Notes: generated by a model not told the origin, from the letters alone. A DNA stretch of 64,000 bases from JAXFPC01 sp034180005 (GCA_034180005.1 JAXFPC010000067.1:1-64000); one strand, 5' to 3'; counted from the stretch's first letter, positions 15,991-24,678 are shown. Translations and numbers: made by a program.

Positions 15991-16776
15991 ATGATATACG
16001 ACACACATATGCATTGTCAGTTTTCCTGCGACAGCAAAATGACATTGACGGAAGCTGTCGTTGCTGCCGCTAAGCTGGGTATCGGTATTGCTGTTACGGA
16101 GCATTGGGATTATGATTATCCTACCAATCCCGAAGCGTTCACTTTTGACTTGGAGGCGTATCGCTCAGTCATGCAGGAGGGGCGCTGCGAGAAGGTGCTT
16201 GTTGGATTGGAGATAGGCATGCAGCGGCATACTGCAGCTGCTGATAATGCAGTGGCCGGCTCAGCTTTTTTGGATTATGTATTGGGAGCTGTTCATTGTA
16301 TGAACGGGCGCGATCTTTATGAAAGTTCCTGCTACTTCGGCCGCACGCGGCAGGAAGTAGTGGAGGAGTTCCTTCTGGAGGCGACGGCGTGTCTGGAGCA
16401 GGAGCGGGATTTTGATTCTTTGGCTCATATAGACTATATCTGCAGATATTGGCCGTTTCAAGGAGAGGACAGAGAGCTGCGCCTGCAGGACGCACCGCAT
16501 CTTTTTGACAGACTTTTTAAATTATTGGCTAACTCCGGCAAACCTATGGAAATCAACACTAGGCGTTTGGCTGATCCTGCGTCGGCCGCAGCTTTGGCGA
16601 AGATTTACAAACGTTATGCAGCTTTGGGCGGCAAATATTGTACTCTCGGCAGTGATGCGCATTTGCAGGAACATGTGGGGCGCGGGATAAAACAGGCGCT
16701 GCGTCTTGCCGGCGAGTGCGGGTTGAGGCCGGTGTATTTCATAAACAGAAAAATGCATTTCATGGAGGTTTTATAA
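15991..16776 (+). CDS. PHP-domain phosphatase, HisJ-type histidinol-phosphatase
   Basis: 261 residues. Metal ligands of the PHP fold are visible: DTHMHCQFSCDS at the start, AVTEHWD, VGLEIG, and SDAH near the end (LGSDAHLQEHVG). HisJ removes phosphate from histidinol-phosphate in histidine synthesis, but no his gene is near, so another small phosphorylated substrate is possible. ATG 15991 is behind AGAAGGTGG; the longer frame lacks a site. The stop codon overlaps the next ATG by one base (TAATG), so the two genes are co-translated. Confidence 0.8.
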   Translation: MIYDTHMHCQFSCDSKMTLTEAVVAAAKLGIGIAVTEHWDYDYPTNPEAFTFDLEAYRSVMQEGRCEKVLVGLEIGMQRHTAAADNAVAGSAFLDYVLGAVHCMNGRDLYESSCYFGRTRQEVVEEFLLEATACLEQERDFDSLAHIDYICRYWPFQGEDRELRLQDAPHLFDRLFKLLANSGKPMEINTRRLADPASAAALAKIYKRYAALGGKYCTLGSDAHLQEHVGRGIKQALRLAGECGLRPVYFINRKMHFMEVL

Positions 16777-17546
16777 TGCAGTGCGTGCGTTTTGAGGACA
16801 GGCGTACAGGAAATAAAAGATTGGGGTTTGTGGACGGTGATGTGATTCGCTGCGTGCAGGGAAGCTTGGATACTTTCTGGCGCATCACCGATGAGACTTT
16901 TCGTTTGAAAGAGGTCCGCTTGTTGGCTCCTTGTGTGCCGAAGCAGATAATTTGCGTCAGCTTCAATTACAGAAAGCATGCGGATGAATTCGGGGAAATT
17001 GTGCCGCGGGAGCCTGCGCTTTTTTCCAAAGCGGCGCATACGGTGATCGGTACCGGCGAGAATATTCTGTGGCCGCGTCAGGTTGAAGAGCTTGCCTTCG
17101 GCGCGGAACTGGCAATAGTTATAAAAAAAAGAATGAAAGATGTCGAGCCGCAGGACGTACCTAAATATATTTTAGGTTATACCTGTGCCAACGATATTAC
17201 GGCTCGTGATATTCAAAGACGTGAAAGTCAGTGGCTGCGCAGCAAGTCCTTCGATACATTTTGTCCGCTTGGACCGTGGTTGGAAACGGAGCTTGATCCC
17301 GCGGATTTGGGCATCTGGCTTTGGGTCAATGGAAAGTTGCAACAGGAAGCAAGTACAGCTGACATGGTCTATAGTCCCTATGAAATTTTAAGTTATATTT
17401 CGCGCAGTTTTACGCTGGATGCGGGGGATATCGTGCTGACGGGTACGCCGATGGGGGCTGGACTTTTGGCCGAGGGCGACGAGGTCACGGTAGAAATAGA
17501 AAAAATAGGCAGGATAACGAATAAAGTCGTAAAAGAAAAGTTGTAA
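16776..17546 (+). CDS. Fumarylacetoacetate hydrolase-family protein
   Basis: 256 residues. FAH fold with the usual core: ICVSFNYRKHADEFG, PALFSKAAHTVIGTGENI, the acidic metal ligands in VEELAFGAELAIVI, the Lys-containing SKSFDTFCPLGPW, and DIVLTGTPMGAG. Family members are hydrolases, decarboxylases or isomerases acting on 2-oxo or acylpyruvate compounds; the fitting reaction here cannot be told. Overlaps the PHP phosphatase gene by one base, so I start it at ATG 16776 rather than at an earlier in-frame codon. Confidence 0.85.
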   Translation: MQCVRFEDRRTGNKRLGFVDGDVIRCVQGSLDTFWRITDETFRLKEVRLLAPCVPKQIICVSFNYRKHADEFGEIVPREPALFSKAAHTVIGTGENILWPRQVEELAFGAELAIVIKKRMKDVEPQDVPKYILGYTCANDITARDIQRRESQWLRSKSFDTFCPLGPWLETELDPADLGIWLWVNGKLQQEASTADMVYSPYEILSYISRSFTLDAGDIVLTGTPMGAGLLAEGDEVTVEIEKIGRITNKVVKEKL

Positions 17547-17608
17547 GGTTCGGTACGTGGAAATTCTTCTGTGAGTAATTTCCACGTATGTTTTATCAAG
17601 GAGGCGTA

Positions 17609-18964
17609 ATGCTGAATAAAATGACGGAGGGAAAGCCGTTGAGGCTGATTATTCCCTTCATGATACCGCTGCTGATAGGCAATGTTTTTCAGCAGCTTTA
17701 TAATATTGCGGATATTATAATCGTGGGACGCACTATCGGCGTCGATGCTTTGGCGGCGGTGGGAGCGGTGTCCCCTGTTTTTATGCTGGTCATGGTTTTG
17801 ACGATCGGGCTGAGTAACGGCTTTACTGTGGTCACCGGGCAACGCTACGGAGCCGGAGATATGAGCGGTATGAGAAGAAGTATTGCTACCGGTGTGGTGC
17901 TCAGCATTGTTTCCGTGATAGTGATAATAGGTCTGTCACATCTTTTGATGAGTCATGTTATGGTTTTGATGAATATTCCTCAGACGCTTCTGGCCGACGC
18001 TTACAGTTATGTCATGATTATTGTGGACGGCTTGTGGGCGATGATGGCGTATAATCTGTTGTCCGGAGTAATGCGTTCCTTGGGTGACAGTAAGACGCCG
18101 CTGTATTTTTTAATTATAGCTTCAGTTTTAAATATAATTCTGGCGTTGGTGTTCATTATAAATTTCGGTTGGGGTGTACCGGGAAGCGCGGTGGCCTTAG
18201 TAGTGGCGCAGGCTTTTTCCGCCGTCCTTTGCGCCTGGTATATTTACGTTCGCTTTCCGCAACTGCACTTGCAGCGCTGTGATTTCGACATAGACGGTAA
18301 GGAAGTATGGGCGCATTTGCGCATGGGTTTACCTATGGCGGTGCAGTTTGTAGTTTTAGGTTTGGGCATCATTATCATTCAGGCTGTTTGTAATAAATTC
18401 GGTCCGCAAATCATAGCGGGTTTTTCCACGGCAATCAGGGTGGAGCAGTTGGCCTTGCAGCCGATGATTTCTTCCGGCATAGCTATGGCAGTTTTTACGG
18501 CACAGAATTACGGAGCCAAAAGATTTGATCGTATCAAAGAAGCAGTGCGCAAATGCTCCGTGTTGAGCCTCTCCTTCAGCGCCGTAGCGGCTGTTTTGCT
18601 GTTTGCTTTCGGCGAGGAGATCATAGGCATCTTTTTGGATAATCCGGAGGCGGAGGTTATGGAGGCGGCGCATCTCTATATTGTTTACACCGTGCCTGCC
18701 TATTTCTTTCTCAGTCAGATTTTTATTTACCGCAATGCGTGTCAAGGAATGGGTGTCAGCGCGATACCGATGTTTGCAGGGACGGTGGAGCTTATTATGC
18801 GTTCTTTTGCAGCGGTTTATCTGAGCGCTACCTACGGGTATATAGGAGTTTGTCTGGCGGAACCGATTGCCTGGGTCAGCTGTTCTTTGTTTGTTTTTGC
18901 AAGTTACCGTTACTTTGTAGGAATTTTGGAACGGCAATATTATGACGGGGCAACGGAAGCGTAA
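17609..18964 (+). CDS. MATE-family efflux transporter
   Basis: 451 residues with twelve predicted membrane helices in two similar halves. The first half begins PLRLIIPFMIPLLIGNVFQQLYNIADIIIVGR and carries VTGQRYGAG; the second carries FTAQNYGAKR, the typical MATE repeat signature. These pumps export organic cations or drugs in exchange for Na+ or H+. ATG 17609 has AAGGAGG at a good distance; the in-frame ATG at 17588 has none. Confidence 0.92.
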   Translation: MLNKMTEGKPLRLIIPFMIPLLIGNVFQQLYNIADIIIVGRTIGVDALAAVGAVSPVFMLVMVLTIGLSNGFTVVTGQRYGAGDMSGMRRSIATGVVLSIVSVIVIIGLSHLLMSHVMVLMNIPQTLLADAYSYVMIIVDGLWAMMAYNLLSGVMRSLGDSKTPLYFLIIASVLNIILALVFIINFGWGVPGSAVALVVAQAFSAVLCAWYIYVRFPQLHLQRCDFDIDGKEVWAHLRMGLPMAVQFVVLGLGIIIIQAVCNKFGPQIIAGFSTAIRVEQLALQPMISSGIAMAVFTAQNYGAKRFDRIKEAVRKCSVLSLSFSAVAAVLLFAFGEEIIGIFLDNPEAEVMEAAHLYIVYTVPAYFFLSQIFIYRNACQGMGVSAIPMFAGTVELIMRSFAAVYLSATYGYIGVCLAEPIAWVSCSLFVFASYRYFVGILERQYYDGATEA

Positions 18965-19009
18965 AATACCGTTAAAGTCGACGAAGCCTTGTTATCGGGA
19001 GGATATATG

Positions 19010-19594
19010 ATGGATGTGTATGTTGTTTTGTATAAGGATTTTACTTCTTTGGATGCCTTCGGTCCGGTTGAAGTTCTGAGCCGTATTGAAGAACTGCGCA
19101 TAAAGTTTGTCTCGCTGTATGGGGGTAAGGTTACAAATACTCAGTCGCTGCAGATAGAAACGGCGCCGTTGACTGCAATTAGGCGCGACGGTATCCTTGT
19201 AGTACCGGGTGGATTCGGAAGCCGCGAAGTAATTAAGGATGAAACATTTATCAAGGCGTTGACGGAAGCGGGAGAAAAATCAAGGTATGTTTTATCCGTA
19301 TGTACAGGAGCGGCTTTAGTGGCGCAGACGGGACTTTTGGACGGCTGCAAAGCTACTACCAACAAAAAAGCTTTTTCGTGGGTTGCCGGGCAGCGCAGTT
19401 CTGTGAAATGGGATAAGGAAGCGCGCTGGGTATCTGCGGGGAAGTGTTATACATCTGCCGGCGTGTCTGCCGGTATAGATATGGCGCTTGGTTTTGTTCA
19501 AGACGTTTTCGGCGCGGATCAGGCGGAGAGGATTAGTACAGAAATGGAATATCATCGTCATCGCACTGCTGTTAACGATAGTTTCGGAGTGTAG
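19010..19594 (+). CDS. DJ-1/PfpI-family protein
   Basis: 194 residues. The nucleophile elbow SVCTGA holds Cys98, with an acidic residue in DAFGPVEVL near residue 21 and PGGFGSR near 66-72. This is the DJ-1/PfpI (ThiJ-like) fold without an AraC DNA-binding domain. Members include isonitrile hydratase, glyoxalases and chaperone-like proteins; the exact role is open. GGGAGG at 18997-19002 favours ATG 19010 over the ATG three bases earlier. Possibly transcribed with the MATE gene 45 bases upstream. Confidence 0.85.
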   Translation: MDVYVVLYKDFTSLDAFGPVEVLSRIEELRIKFVSLYGGKVTNTQSLQIETAPLTAIRRDGILVVPGGFGSREVIKDETFIKALTEAGEKSRYVLSVCTGAALVAQTGLLDGCKATTNKKAFSWVAGQRSSVKWDKEARWVSAGKCYTSAGVSAGIDMALGFVQDVFGADQAERISTEMEYHRHRTAVNDSFGV

Positions 19595-19792
19595 CTGTCA
19601 TTTTGAACTGCTTCCGAAGGAAATAATGCGCTGTCTTTTCAGATGTGAAAAACTTATGGAATAAAAATTGAATTAAAATTTTCTGACGACAGGATTATGG
19701 TATAAAAGTTCTTTGCCGGGCAAACGGCAGAATAGATATATTATAATTTGGTTGTCTTTTTTATGAGAAAACTGTGCATAATAGCAAACAAT

Positions 19793-19830
19793 AAAAAGAT
19801 GCTCCCTGCAATTGCCGGGAAGCATCTTTT
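19793..19830 (-). terminator. Terminator of the copA-copZ operon
   Basis: On the - strand GATGCTTCCCGGCAATTGCAGGGAGCATC folds as a hairpin and is followed by TTTTTATTG. Confidence 0.85.
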
Positions 19831-19851
19831 CATTGTTAAGCAACTGTGGCC

Positions 19852-20061
19852 TTACTGTTGTATATCGGTCACATCAAAACCGACAGCTTCAATAGCGGCC
19901 TTGATAACGGCATCATCAAGAACTGTACCGCTGATAACGGCAGCATTCTTTTCCAAACTTACCGCAACGTCAGCGATACCGGGTAACGCCTGCAGCGCTT
20001 TGGTCACGGCGCCGATGCAATGTTCGCAGTGCATACCTTCAATAAAAACTGTTTTTTGCAT
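19852..20061 (-). CDS. copZ: Copper chaperone, heavy-metal-associated domain
   Basis: 69 residues forming one HMA domain. The copper ligands are Cys12 and Cys15 in GMHCEHC. It would carry Cu(I) in the cytosol and pass it to the exporter encoded just upstream (20 bases between the genes). AAGGAGG precedes the ATG. Last gene of the - strand copper operon. Confidence 0.92.
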   Translation of the reverse strand: MQKTVFIEGMHCEHCIGAVTKALQALPGIADVAVSLEKNAAVISGTVLDDAVIKAAIEAVGFDVTDIQQ

Positions 20062-20081
20062 GATAAAAACCTCCTTTTATA

Positions 20082-22331
20082 TTATATTTTTGTGAATCTC
20101 AAGCGGAGTGCATTGGTGACAACGCTGACAGAGCTGAAGCTCATGGCTGCAGCAGCCAACATTGGGTTAAGACGCCAGCCGAAGCTGTAATAAAAGATGC
20201 CTGCCGCCAGAGGAATGCCTATGACATTGTAGAAAAAAGCCCAGAAAAGATTTTCCTTGATATTGCGCAAGACTTTGCGACTAAGCATGATGGCGCCGAC
20301 AACATCATGCAGATTATTTTTCATCAGAACGATATCGGCTGTTTCCAAGGCAACTTCCGTGCCAGCGCCTATAGCTATGCCAACGTCCGCAGCGGCGAGA
20401 GCAGGCGCGTCGTTTATTCCGTCGCCGACCATGGCTGTTTTACATCCTTCGCTGCGGAGTTTGTTGATTACGGCAGCTTTGTCCTGCGGCAGAACCTGGC
20501 TTATGACTTCCTTGATGCCGAGTTCCTGGCGTACAGCCTGAGCTGTAACTTCGTTGTCTCCGGTAAGCATGATTACGCGCAGGCCCAGCTCATGCAGCTC
20601 GGCAATAGCCTGTTTGCTTGTAGGCTTGATTTGATCGGCGACAGCGATTAGTCCCAAAATTTTCGTGCTGTCGGCAAAAAATAAAGGCGTTTTGCCGGAG
20701 GCTGCCAATTTTTCTCCGGCTTCTTTGCAGGAAGTAATGTCTATGCCCGCTTCTTCAAGGAGCAGAGCGTTGCCGGCATAATATTTTTCACCGTCGACAG
20801 CGGCAGTTATTCCTCTGCCGGGAAGCTGTCGGAAAGCGGTGGCGGCGGGCAACGTAAATTCTTTTTCTGCAGCAGCTCTTACAATCGCCTGCCCAAGAGG
20901 GTGCTCGGAGAAACTTTCCAAAGCTGCGGCGATGGTCAGTAATCTTTCGTCAGAAATATTATACGGCAGAATATCAGTAACTTCAGGACGTCCCTGGGTG
21001 ATGGTACCTGTTTTATCAAGCACGACGGTGTCAATATTATGAGCGTTTTCCAGAGCAGTTGCGGATTTCACAAGAATGCCGGACGCGGCGCCGCGTCCCG
21101 TTCCGACCATAATTGCTGTCGGCGTAGCAAGTCCCAGCGCGCAGGGGCAGGAGATGACTAAAACGGAGATTGCCGCCGTTAAAGCAAAGTTCACGCTTTC
21201 TCCCAGCAGAAGCCAGGCCACCGCCGTTGTTACTGCAATGAGAATGACCGCGGGAACGAAAAAAGAACTGATTTTGTCCGCTAAACGGGCAATGGGAGCT
21301 TTGGAAGAAGTAGCTTCGTCGACGAGAGCGATTATTTTAGACAGAGTAGTACTTTCTCCTACCGCAGTAACTTGCATTTTAAAGTAACCGGCTCTGTTGA
21401 CGGTTCCGCCTGTGACTTTATCTCCTGCAAACTTATCGGAGGGCATGCTTTCGCCGGTGATGGCACTTTCGTCGATGCTGCCGTTGCCTTCTGTTAAGAC
21501 ACCGTCGCTCGGAACAGCGGCTCCGGTTTTCACAATTACGATATCACCGGGAACAAGTTCTTCTGCGGGTATATATCCCTGCAGACCGTGCCTTTCCACC
21601 AAGGCGGTTTTGGGAGATAAGTTCATCAGTTTGGTTATGGCCTCGGAAGTGCGTGATTTGGCGCGGGCTTCCAGAAATTTGCCCAAAGAAATCAGCGTAA
21701 GGATCATAGCAGCGGATTCAAAATACAGAGCATCCGTAAAATTGTGAAGCAGTTCGAGTCGGTTGTGCCCCAGGGCGTCGACGATGCCGAAGACTGCGTA
21801 AAGGCCGTAGATAAAAGCTGCCCCGCTGCCGATGGCAATGAGAGAATCCATATTCGGAGCGCCGTGCCATAAATTTTTGATGCCGTTTTTAAAATAATCG
21901 CGGCAGAAAAAAAGCACAGGGATGGCTAAAAGCATCTGCAGCAGACCGTTAACTCCTTCATGAGCATCTCCCAGGACAAAATCAGGTAAGGGCCAACCGT
22001 ACATTTTACCCATATGCAGGTAAAAAAGCGGCAGCGTAAATGCAGCGGCTATGAGCAGAATGGAACGCATACGTTCCGGTTCCGTATTGGCGGAGATCGG
22101 CTTGACAACGGCAGTTGTTTTTTTCGGCTTCGCTCCGAAACCTATGTTACGGATTTTTTCTAGGATAGCATTTTCACTGACAGTTTTGTCGTCAAAGGTT
22201 ATGACGGCGCTGTTTTTCAGTAAATTGACACTTATATTTTCTACGCCCGGGATTTTCCCGACGACTTTTTCGATGCGGGAAGAGCAGGCGGAGCAGCTCA
22301 TGCCTGTGATGTCGTAATTTTCCTTGCGCAT
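20082..22331 (-). CDS. copA: Copper-exporting P1B-type ATPase
   Basis: 749 residues. One N-terminal HMA domain (GMSCSACSSRIEKV, Cys13 and Cys16), then eight membrane helices. The transport-site CPC is in ISCPCALGLATP, the phosphorylated Asp in DKTGTITQG, the HP motif in SEHPLGQAI, and GDGINDAPAL closes the hinge. This is the Cu(I) exporter type; a silver function is also possible. One HMA rather than two, with copZ beside it. AAGGAGG before the ATG. Transcribed from a TTGACG/TATAAT promoter facing the HxlR-family regulator gene. Confidence 0.95.
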   Translation of the reverse strand: MRKENYDITGMSCSACSSRIEKVVGKIPGVENISVNLLKNSAVITFDDKTVSENAILEKIRNIGFGAKPKKTTAVVKPISANTEPERMRSILLIAAAFTLPLFYLHMGKMYGWPLPDFVLGDAHEGVNGLLQMLLAIPVLFFCRDYFKNGIKNLWHGAPNMDSLIAIGSGAAFIYGLYAVFGIVDALGHNRLELLHNFTDALYFESAAMILTLISLGKFLEARAKSRTSEAITKLMNLSPKTALVERHGLQGYIPAEELVPGDIVIVKTGAAVPSDGVLTEGNGSIDESAITGESMPSDKFAGDKVTGGTVNRAGYFKMQVTAVGESTTLSKIIALVDEATSSKAPIARLADKISSFFVPAVILIAVTTAVAWLLLGESVNFALTAAISVLVISCPCALGLATPTAIMVGTGRGAASGILVKSATALENAHNIDTVVLDKTGTITQGRPEVTDILPYNISDERLLTIAAALESFSEHPLGQAIVRAAAEKEFTLPAATAFRQLPGRGITAAVDGEKYYAGNALLLEEAGIDITSCKEAGEKLAASGKTPLFFADSTKILGLIAVADQIKPTSKQAIAELHELGLRVIMLTGDNEVTAQAVRQELGIKEVISQVLPQDKAAVINKLRSEGCKTAMVGDGINDAPALAAADVGIAIGAGTEVALETADIVLMKNNLHDVVGAIMLSRKVLRNIKENLFWAFFYNVIGIPLAAGIFYYSFGWRLNPMLAAAAMSFSSVSVVTNALRLRFTKI

Positions 22332-22357
22332 AAGATACCTCCTTACAAAGATTTGAC

Positions 22358-22389
22358 TTGCTATACTGATTTTGTTATTATTATAGCAA
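22358..22389. promoter_or_regulatory. Inverted repeat at the copA start site, candidate operator
   Basis: TTGCTATA (22358-22365) and TATAGCAA (22382-22389) form 8-bp arms 16 bases apart, spanning the copA -10 element and the likely transcription start. A repressor here would block copA. Confidence 0.45.
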
Positions 22390-22407
22390 ATAGTTTCTTT
22401 ACGTCAA
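22380..22407 (-). promoter_or_regulatory. Promoter of copA-copZ
   Basis: On the - strand TTGACG (22407-22402) and TATAAT (22385-22380) with a 16-base spacer. Confidence 0.8.
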
Positions 22408-22424
22408 TAATGTACTAATTTGGT

Positions 22425-22450
22425 ATATAGTATCCAAAAAGATACTATAT
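22425..22450. promoter_or_regulatory. 10-bp-arm inverted repeat before the HxlR gene, candidate operator
   Basis: ATATAGTATC (22425-22434) and GATACTATAT (22441-22450) are perfect arms with a 6-base spacer. It lies just before the regulator gene and upstream of the copA -35, suiting autoregulation plus control of copA. Confidence 0.6.
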
Positions 22451-22467
22451 GGGTCGAGGAGAAAATA

Positions 22468-22827
22468 ATGAATAATTCCAATGACAACTGTCCGGTAGCG
22501 GTTACTTTAGGGCTTATCGGGGGAAAGTACAAAGCGTTGTTGCTGTGGCACTTATCGGGAGGGGTACTGCGTTTCAGCGAATTAAGGCGGCTTGTGCCCG
22601 AGGCTACGCCGAAAATGCTTACGCAGCAGCTGCGTGAACTGGAAGCGGACGGATTGATCGATCGCCGTATTTATCCGATTGTACCTCCTAAGGTAGAATA
22701 TTCCTTGACTGCGAGAGGAGAAAGTCTTTTTCCGATACTGCGGAGCATGTACGAATGGGGCGGCAAACTTTTGCAAGAACAGGGAAGATGTCCATCTTGT
22801 TCCATGATTGTTGCGGAAAATAAATAA
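22468..22827 (+). CDS. HxlR-family winged-helix regulator
   Basis: 119 residues with the HxlR winged helix: CPVAVTLGLIGGKYKALLLWHL, then RFSELRRLVPEATPKMLTQQLRELEADGLIDR. The conserved N-terminal Cys of thiol-sensing HxlR proteins is present in NCPV, and a second Cys pair (CPSC) lies near the C-terminus. It is divergent from copA and shares a 136-base region with two inverted repeats, so it probably regulates the copper operon or responds to thiol or metal stress. ATG 22468 is behind GAGGAG; the longer frame reads through the operator and is rejected. Confidence 0.88.
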   Translation: MNNSNDNCPVAVTLGLIGGKYKALLLWHLSGGVLRFSELRRLVPEATPKMLTQQLRELEADGLIDRRIYPIVPPKVEYSLTARGESLFPILRSMYEWGGKLLQEQGRCPSCSMIVAENK

Positions 22828-22851
22828 GCAAAAATATTTTATAGCGGTATA

Positions 22852-22887
22852 AAAAAACGGAGGAGGACTTTAAGTCCTCCTCCGTTT
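22852..22887. terminator. Bidirectional terminator
   Basis: AAACGGAGGAGGACTT / AAGTCCTCCTCCGTTT hairpin with an A run on its left (T run for the - strand gene). It separates the convergent HxlR gene and the small membrane protein gene. Confidence 0.85.
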
Positions 22888-22893
22888 CAGTAT

Positions 22894-23100
22894 TTACTGA
22901 AAAATTTCCGCCAAACATGACGGTAACATTCCCAACCCGTTGGCCAGCATAAAAGCGGCGCCGATGACGATCGGCAGAAAAGCTGCGGCGTGAACAAAAT
23001 CACGTTTTTGGCAGCAGGAATATTCGGCGCGCAGAGCGAGCAGCAGAATCAACGCCCAGAGCAGAGGGCTGGTAACTTCATGAAAGAATTTTTCAAACAT
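22894..23100 (-). CDS. Small membrane protein of unknown function
   Basis: 68 residues, MFEKFFHEVTSPLLWALI at the start. Two hydrophobic segments (about 11-24 and 40-60) are joined by a charged loop holding a Cys pair and KRD. AAGGAGC lies before the ATG, and a terminator follows. A longer frame starting at 23214 runs back into the tRNA-Phe region and is rejected. No family recognised. Confidence 0.6.
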   Translation of the reverse strand: MFEKFFHEVTSPLLWALILLLALRAEYSCCQKRDFVHAAAFLPIVIGAAFMLANGLGMLPSCLAEIFQ

Positions 23101-23151
23101 GGTCGGCTCCTTGTCGGCTTGTAAGATAAAATAGGAGTTTTGTAAGATTAT

Positions 23152-23175
23152 GAAAAAAACCTGCCGAAGCAGGTT
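23152..23175 (-). terminator. Terminator of the five-tRNA operon
   Basis: On the - strand AACCTGC-TTCG-GCAGGTT followed by seven T, seven bases after tRNA-Phe. Confidence 0.9.
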
Positions 23176-23181
23176 AAAAAA

Positions 23182-23257
23182 TGGTGCCTCAGCACAGAAT
23201 CGAACTGTGGACACAAGGATTTTCAGTCCTTTGCTCTACCAACTGAGCTACCGAGGC
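23182..23257 (-). tRNA. tRNA-Phe(GAA)
   Basis: 76 nt including an encoded CCA. The anticodon loop CTGAAAA between AAGGA and TCCTT reads GAA. Last tRNA of the array. Confidence 0.96.
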
Positions 23258-23261
23258 ATGT

Positions 23262-23338
23262 TGGCGACCTGGATGGGACTCGAACCCACGACCTCCGCCG
23301 TGACAGGGCGGCATTCTAACCAACTGAACCACCAGGCC
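23262..23338 (-). tRNA. tRNA-Asp(GTC)
   Basis: 77 nt with encoded CCA. Anticodon loop CTGTCAC between CGCC and GGCG reads GTC. Confidence 0.96.
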
Positions 23339-23355
23339 GAAAAAGGGCAAAAAAA

Positions 23356-23431
23356 TGGTGGGCGCTAACGGGATCGAACCGCTGACATTCTGCTTGTAAG
23401 GCAGACGCTCTCCCAGCTGAGCTAAGCGCCC
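23356..23431 (-). tRNA. tRNA-Val(TAC)
   Basis: 76 nt with encoded CCA. Anticodon loop CTTACAA between TCTGC and GCAGA reads TAC. Confidence 0.95.
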
Positions 23432-23437
23432 ATGTTA

Positions 23438-23512
23438 TGGTGACCGGTGGGGGAATCGAACCCCCGATACCGCCGTGAAAGGGCGGTGTCTTAACCTCTT
23501 GACCAACCGGCC
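23438..23512 (-). tRNA. tRNA-Glu(TTC)
   Basis: 75 nt with encoded CCA. Anticodon loop CTTTCAC between CCGCC and GGCGG reads TTC. Confidence 0.96.
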
Positions 23513-23520
23513 AAAGTTAG

Positions 23521-23596
23521 TGGTGACCCATGTAGGCCTCGAACCTACGACACCCTGATTAAGAGTCAGGTGCTCTACCAACTGAGCTAATGGGCC
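23521..23596 (-). tRNA. tRNA-Lys(CTT)
   Basis: 76 nt with encoded CCA. Anticodon loop CTCTTAA between CCTGA and TCAGG reads CTT. First tRNA of the array. Confidence 0.95.
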
Positions 23597-23615
23597 ATGG
23601 TCACACTACTGTAAT

Positions 23616-23644
23616 ATGATACACGATAAATTTGCTTTTAGCAA
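23616..23644 (-). promoter_or_regulatory. Promoter of the tRNA array
   Basis: On the - strand TTGCTA (23644-23639) and TATCAT (23621-23616), spacer 17, about 15 bases before tRNA-Lys. Confidence 0.7.
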
Positions 23645-23805
23645 GTATTTTTTCAAAAATATCCGACAGCCTCTTGAGCGATGAACAGTGCCGGTCGGAC
23701 GGACGGAAAATATTTGACTATAAACAGCTAAAATAATACAATAGAACAAGGAGTTTGAGAAACATTCAGTATAGCTTGAGAAAAATAAATTTTTGGAGGC
23801 AGGAT

Positions 23806-24678
23806 ATGCACTATGATATTGCTGTTATAGGCGGCGGACCTGCAGGTATTGCCGCGGCTATTACGGCGTCAAGCAAAGGACGCAGCGTTGTTCTGTTTGA
23901 AGCACACGGCTTCAGCCCGCGTTTGAGAAGTGTGGGGCTTATTACGGATTATATGGGGATCCCCAATCTTACGGGGAACCATTTGATGGATACGTTTGTA
24001 GAGCACTTACGTAGCACGGATGTGGAGATTATTGAGCAGAAAATCATATCACTGAGAGAAACCGGCGAGGGTTTTACGTTGGGGACGCCGCGCGGTGAAT
24101 ATAATGCTGACGCTGTTGTTTTGGCTACGGGTATATCGCGTTCCGATCTGTTTCCCGGAGAAAAAGAATTTTTGGGACGCGGAGTGAGTTATTGCGCCGT
24201 GATCGATGCCGAAAGTTTTCAAGGAAAAAGGGTGGCGGCTATAGCTACTGTGCCGGACGCTATGAGCGAAGTCGCGATTTTGGCTGAACAGTGCGAGCAT
24301 GTCTACTTTTTTCCGCTGTTTAAAGGGTTTACTCAACCGAAAAATAAAAATATTACCGTGGTTTTGGAACGACCGGAAGAGATTACGGGAACGGATAAAG
24401 TTACTGGACTGCGTGCAGGCAATGAATTCTACAGTATTCAAGGGGCGTTTGTCTTCAGAGCCAGCGACCCGTTGAACAGTTTTTTACCGGGACTGCAGAT
24501 ACGCGGGCGCAGCATTTATGTAGATGATCAGGCGGAAACCAATATAGAGGGTGTTTTTGCCGGCGGAGATTGCACCGGTCAGCCGTGGCAGGTCAATAGA
24601 GCAGCTGGACAGGGGCAAAAGGCGGCCTTGAGCGCTATCAGATACTTAAGCCGTCGTGATGAGGGTATCTCCTATTAG
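23806..24678 (+). CDS. Thioredoxin-reductase-like flavoprotein with a degenerate active site
   Basis: 290 residues. The N-terminal FAD motif GGGPAGIAAAITASSKG (9-25) and the C-terminal FAD motif VFAGGDCTGQPWQVNRAAGQG are intact, so FAD binding is likely. In true TrxB the redox centre is CATC-D; here it reads CAVID (Cys130, Ile133), so the disulfide partner is missing. The NADPH-binding GGGDSA is replaced by ATVPDAMS (147-154). It is therefore not a normal NADPH-thioredoxin reductase. It may accept electrons from another donor or act on another substrate. ATG 23806 is behind TTGGAGG. It precedes serS by 42 bases. Confidence 0.8.
   Translation: MHYDIAVIGGGPAGIAAAITASSKGRSVVLFEAHGFSPRLRSVGLITDYMGIPNLTGNHLMDTFVEHLRSTDVEIIEQKIISLRETGEGFTLGTPRGEYNADAVVLATGISRSDLFPGEKEFLGRGVSYCAVIDAESFQGKRVAAIATVPDAMSEVAILAEQCEHVYFFPLFKGFTQPKNKNITVVLERPEEITGTDKVTGLRAGNEFYSIQGAFVFRASDPLNSFLPGLQIRGRSIYVDDQAETNIEGVFAGGDCTGQPWQVNRAAGQGQKAALSAIRYLSRRDEGISY

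Noticed and set aside
19748..20095. 115-residue + strand frame over copZ
   Set aside because: It is the reverse-strand shadow of copZ and its terminator.
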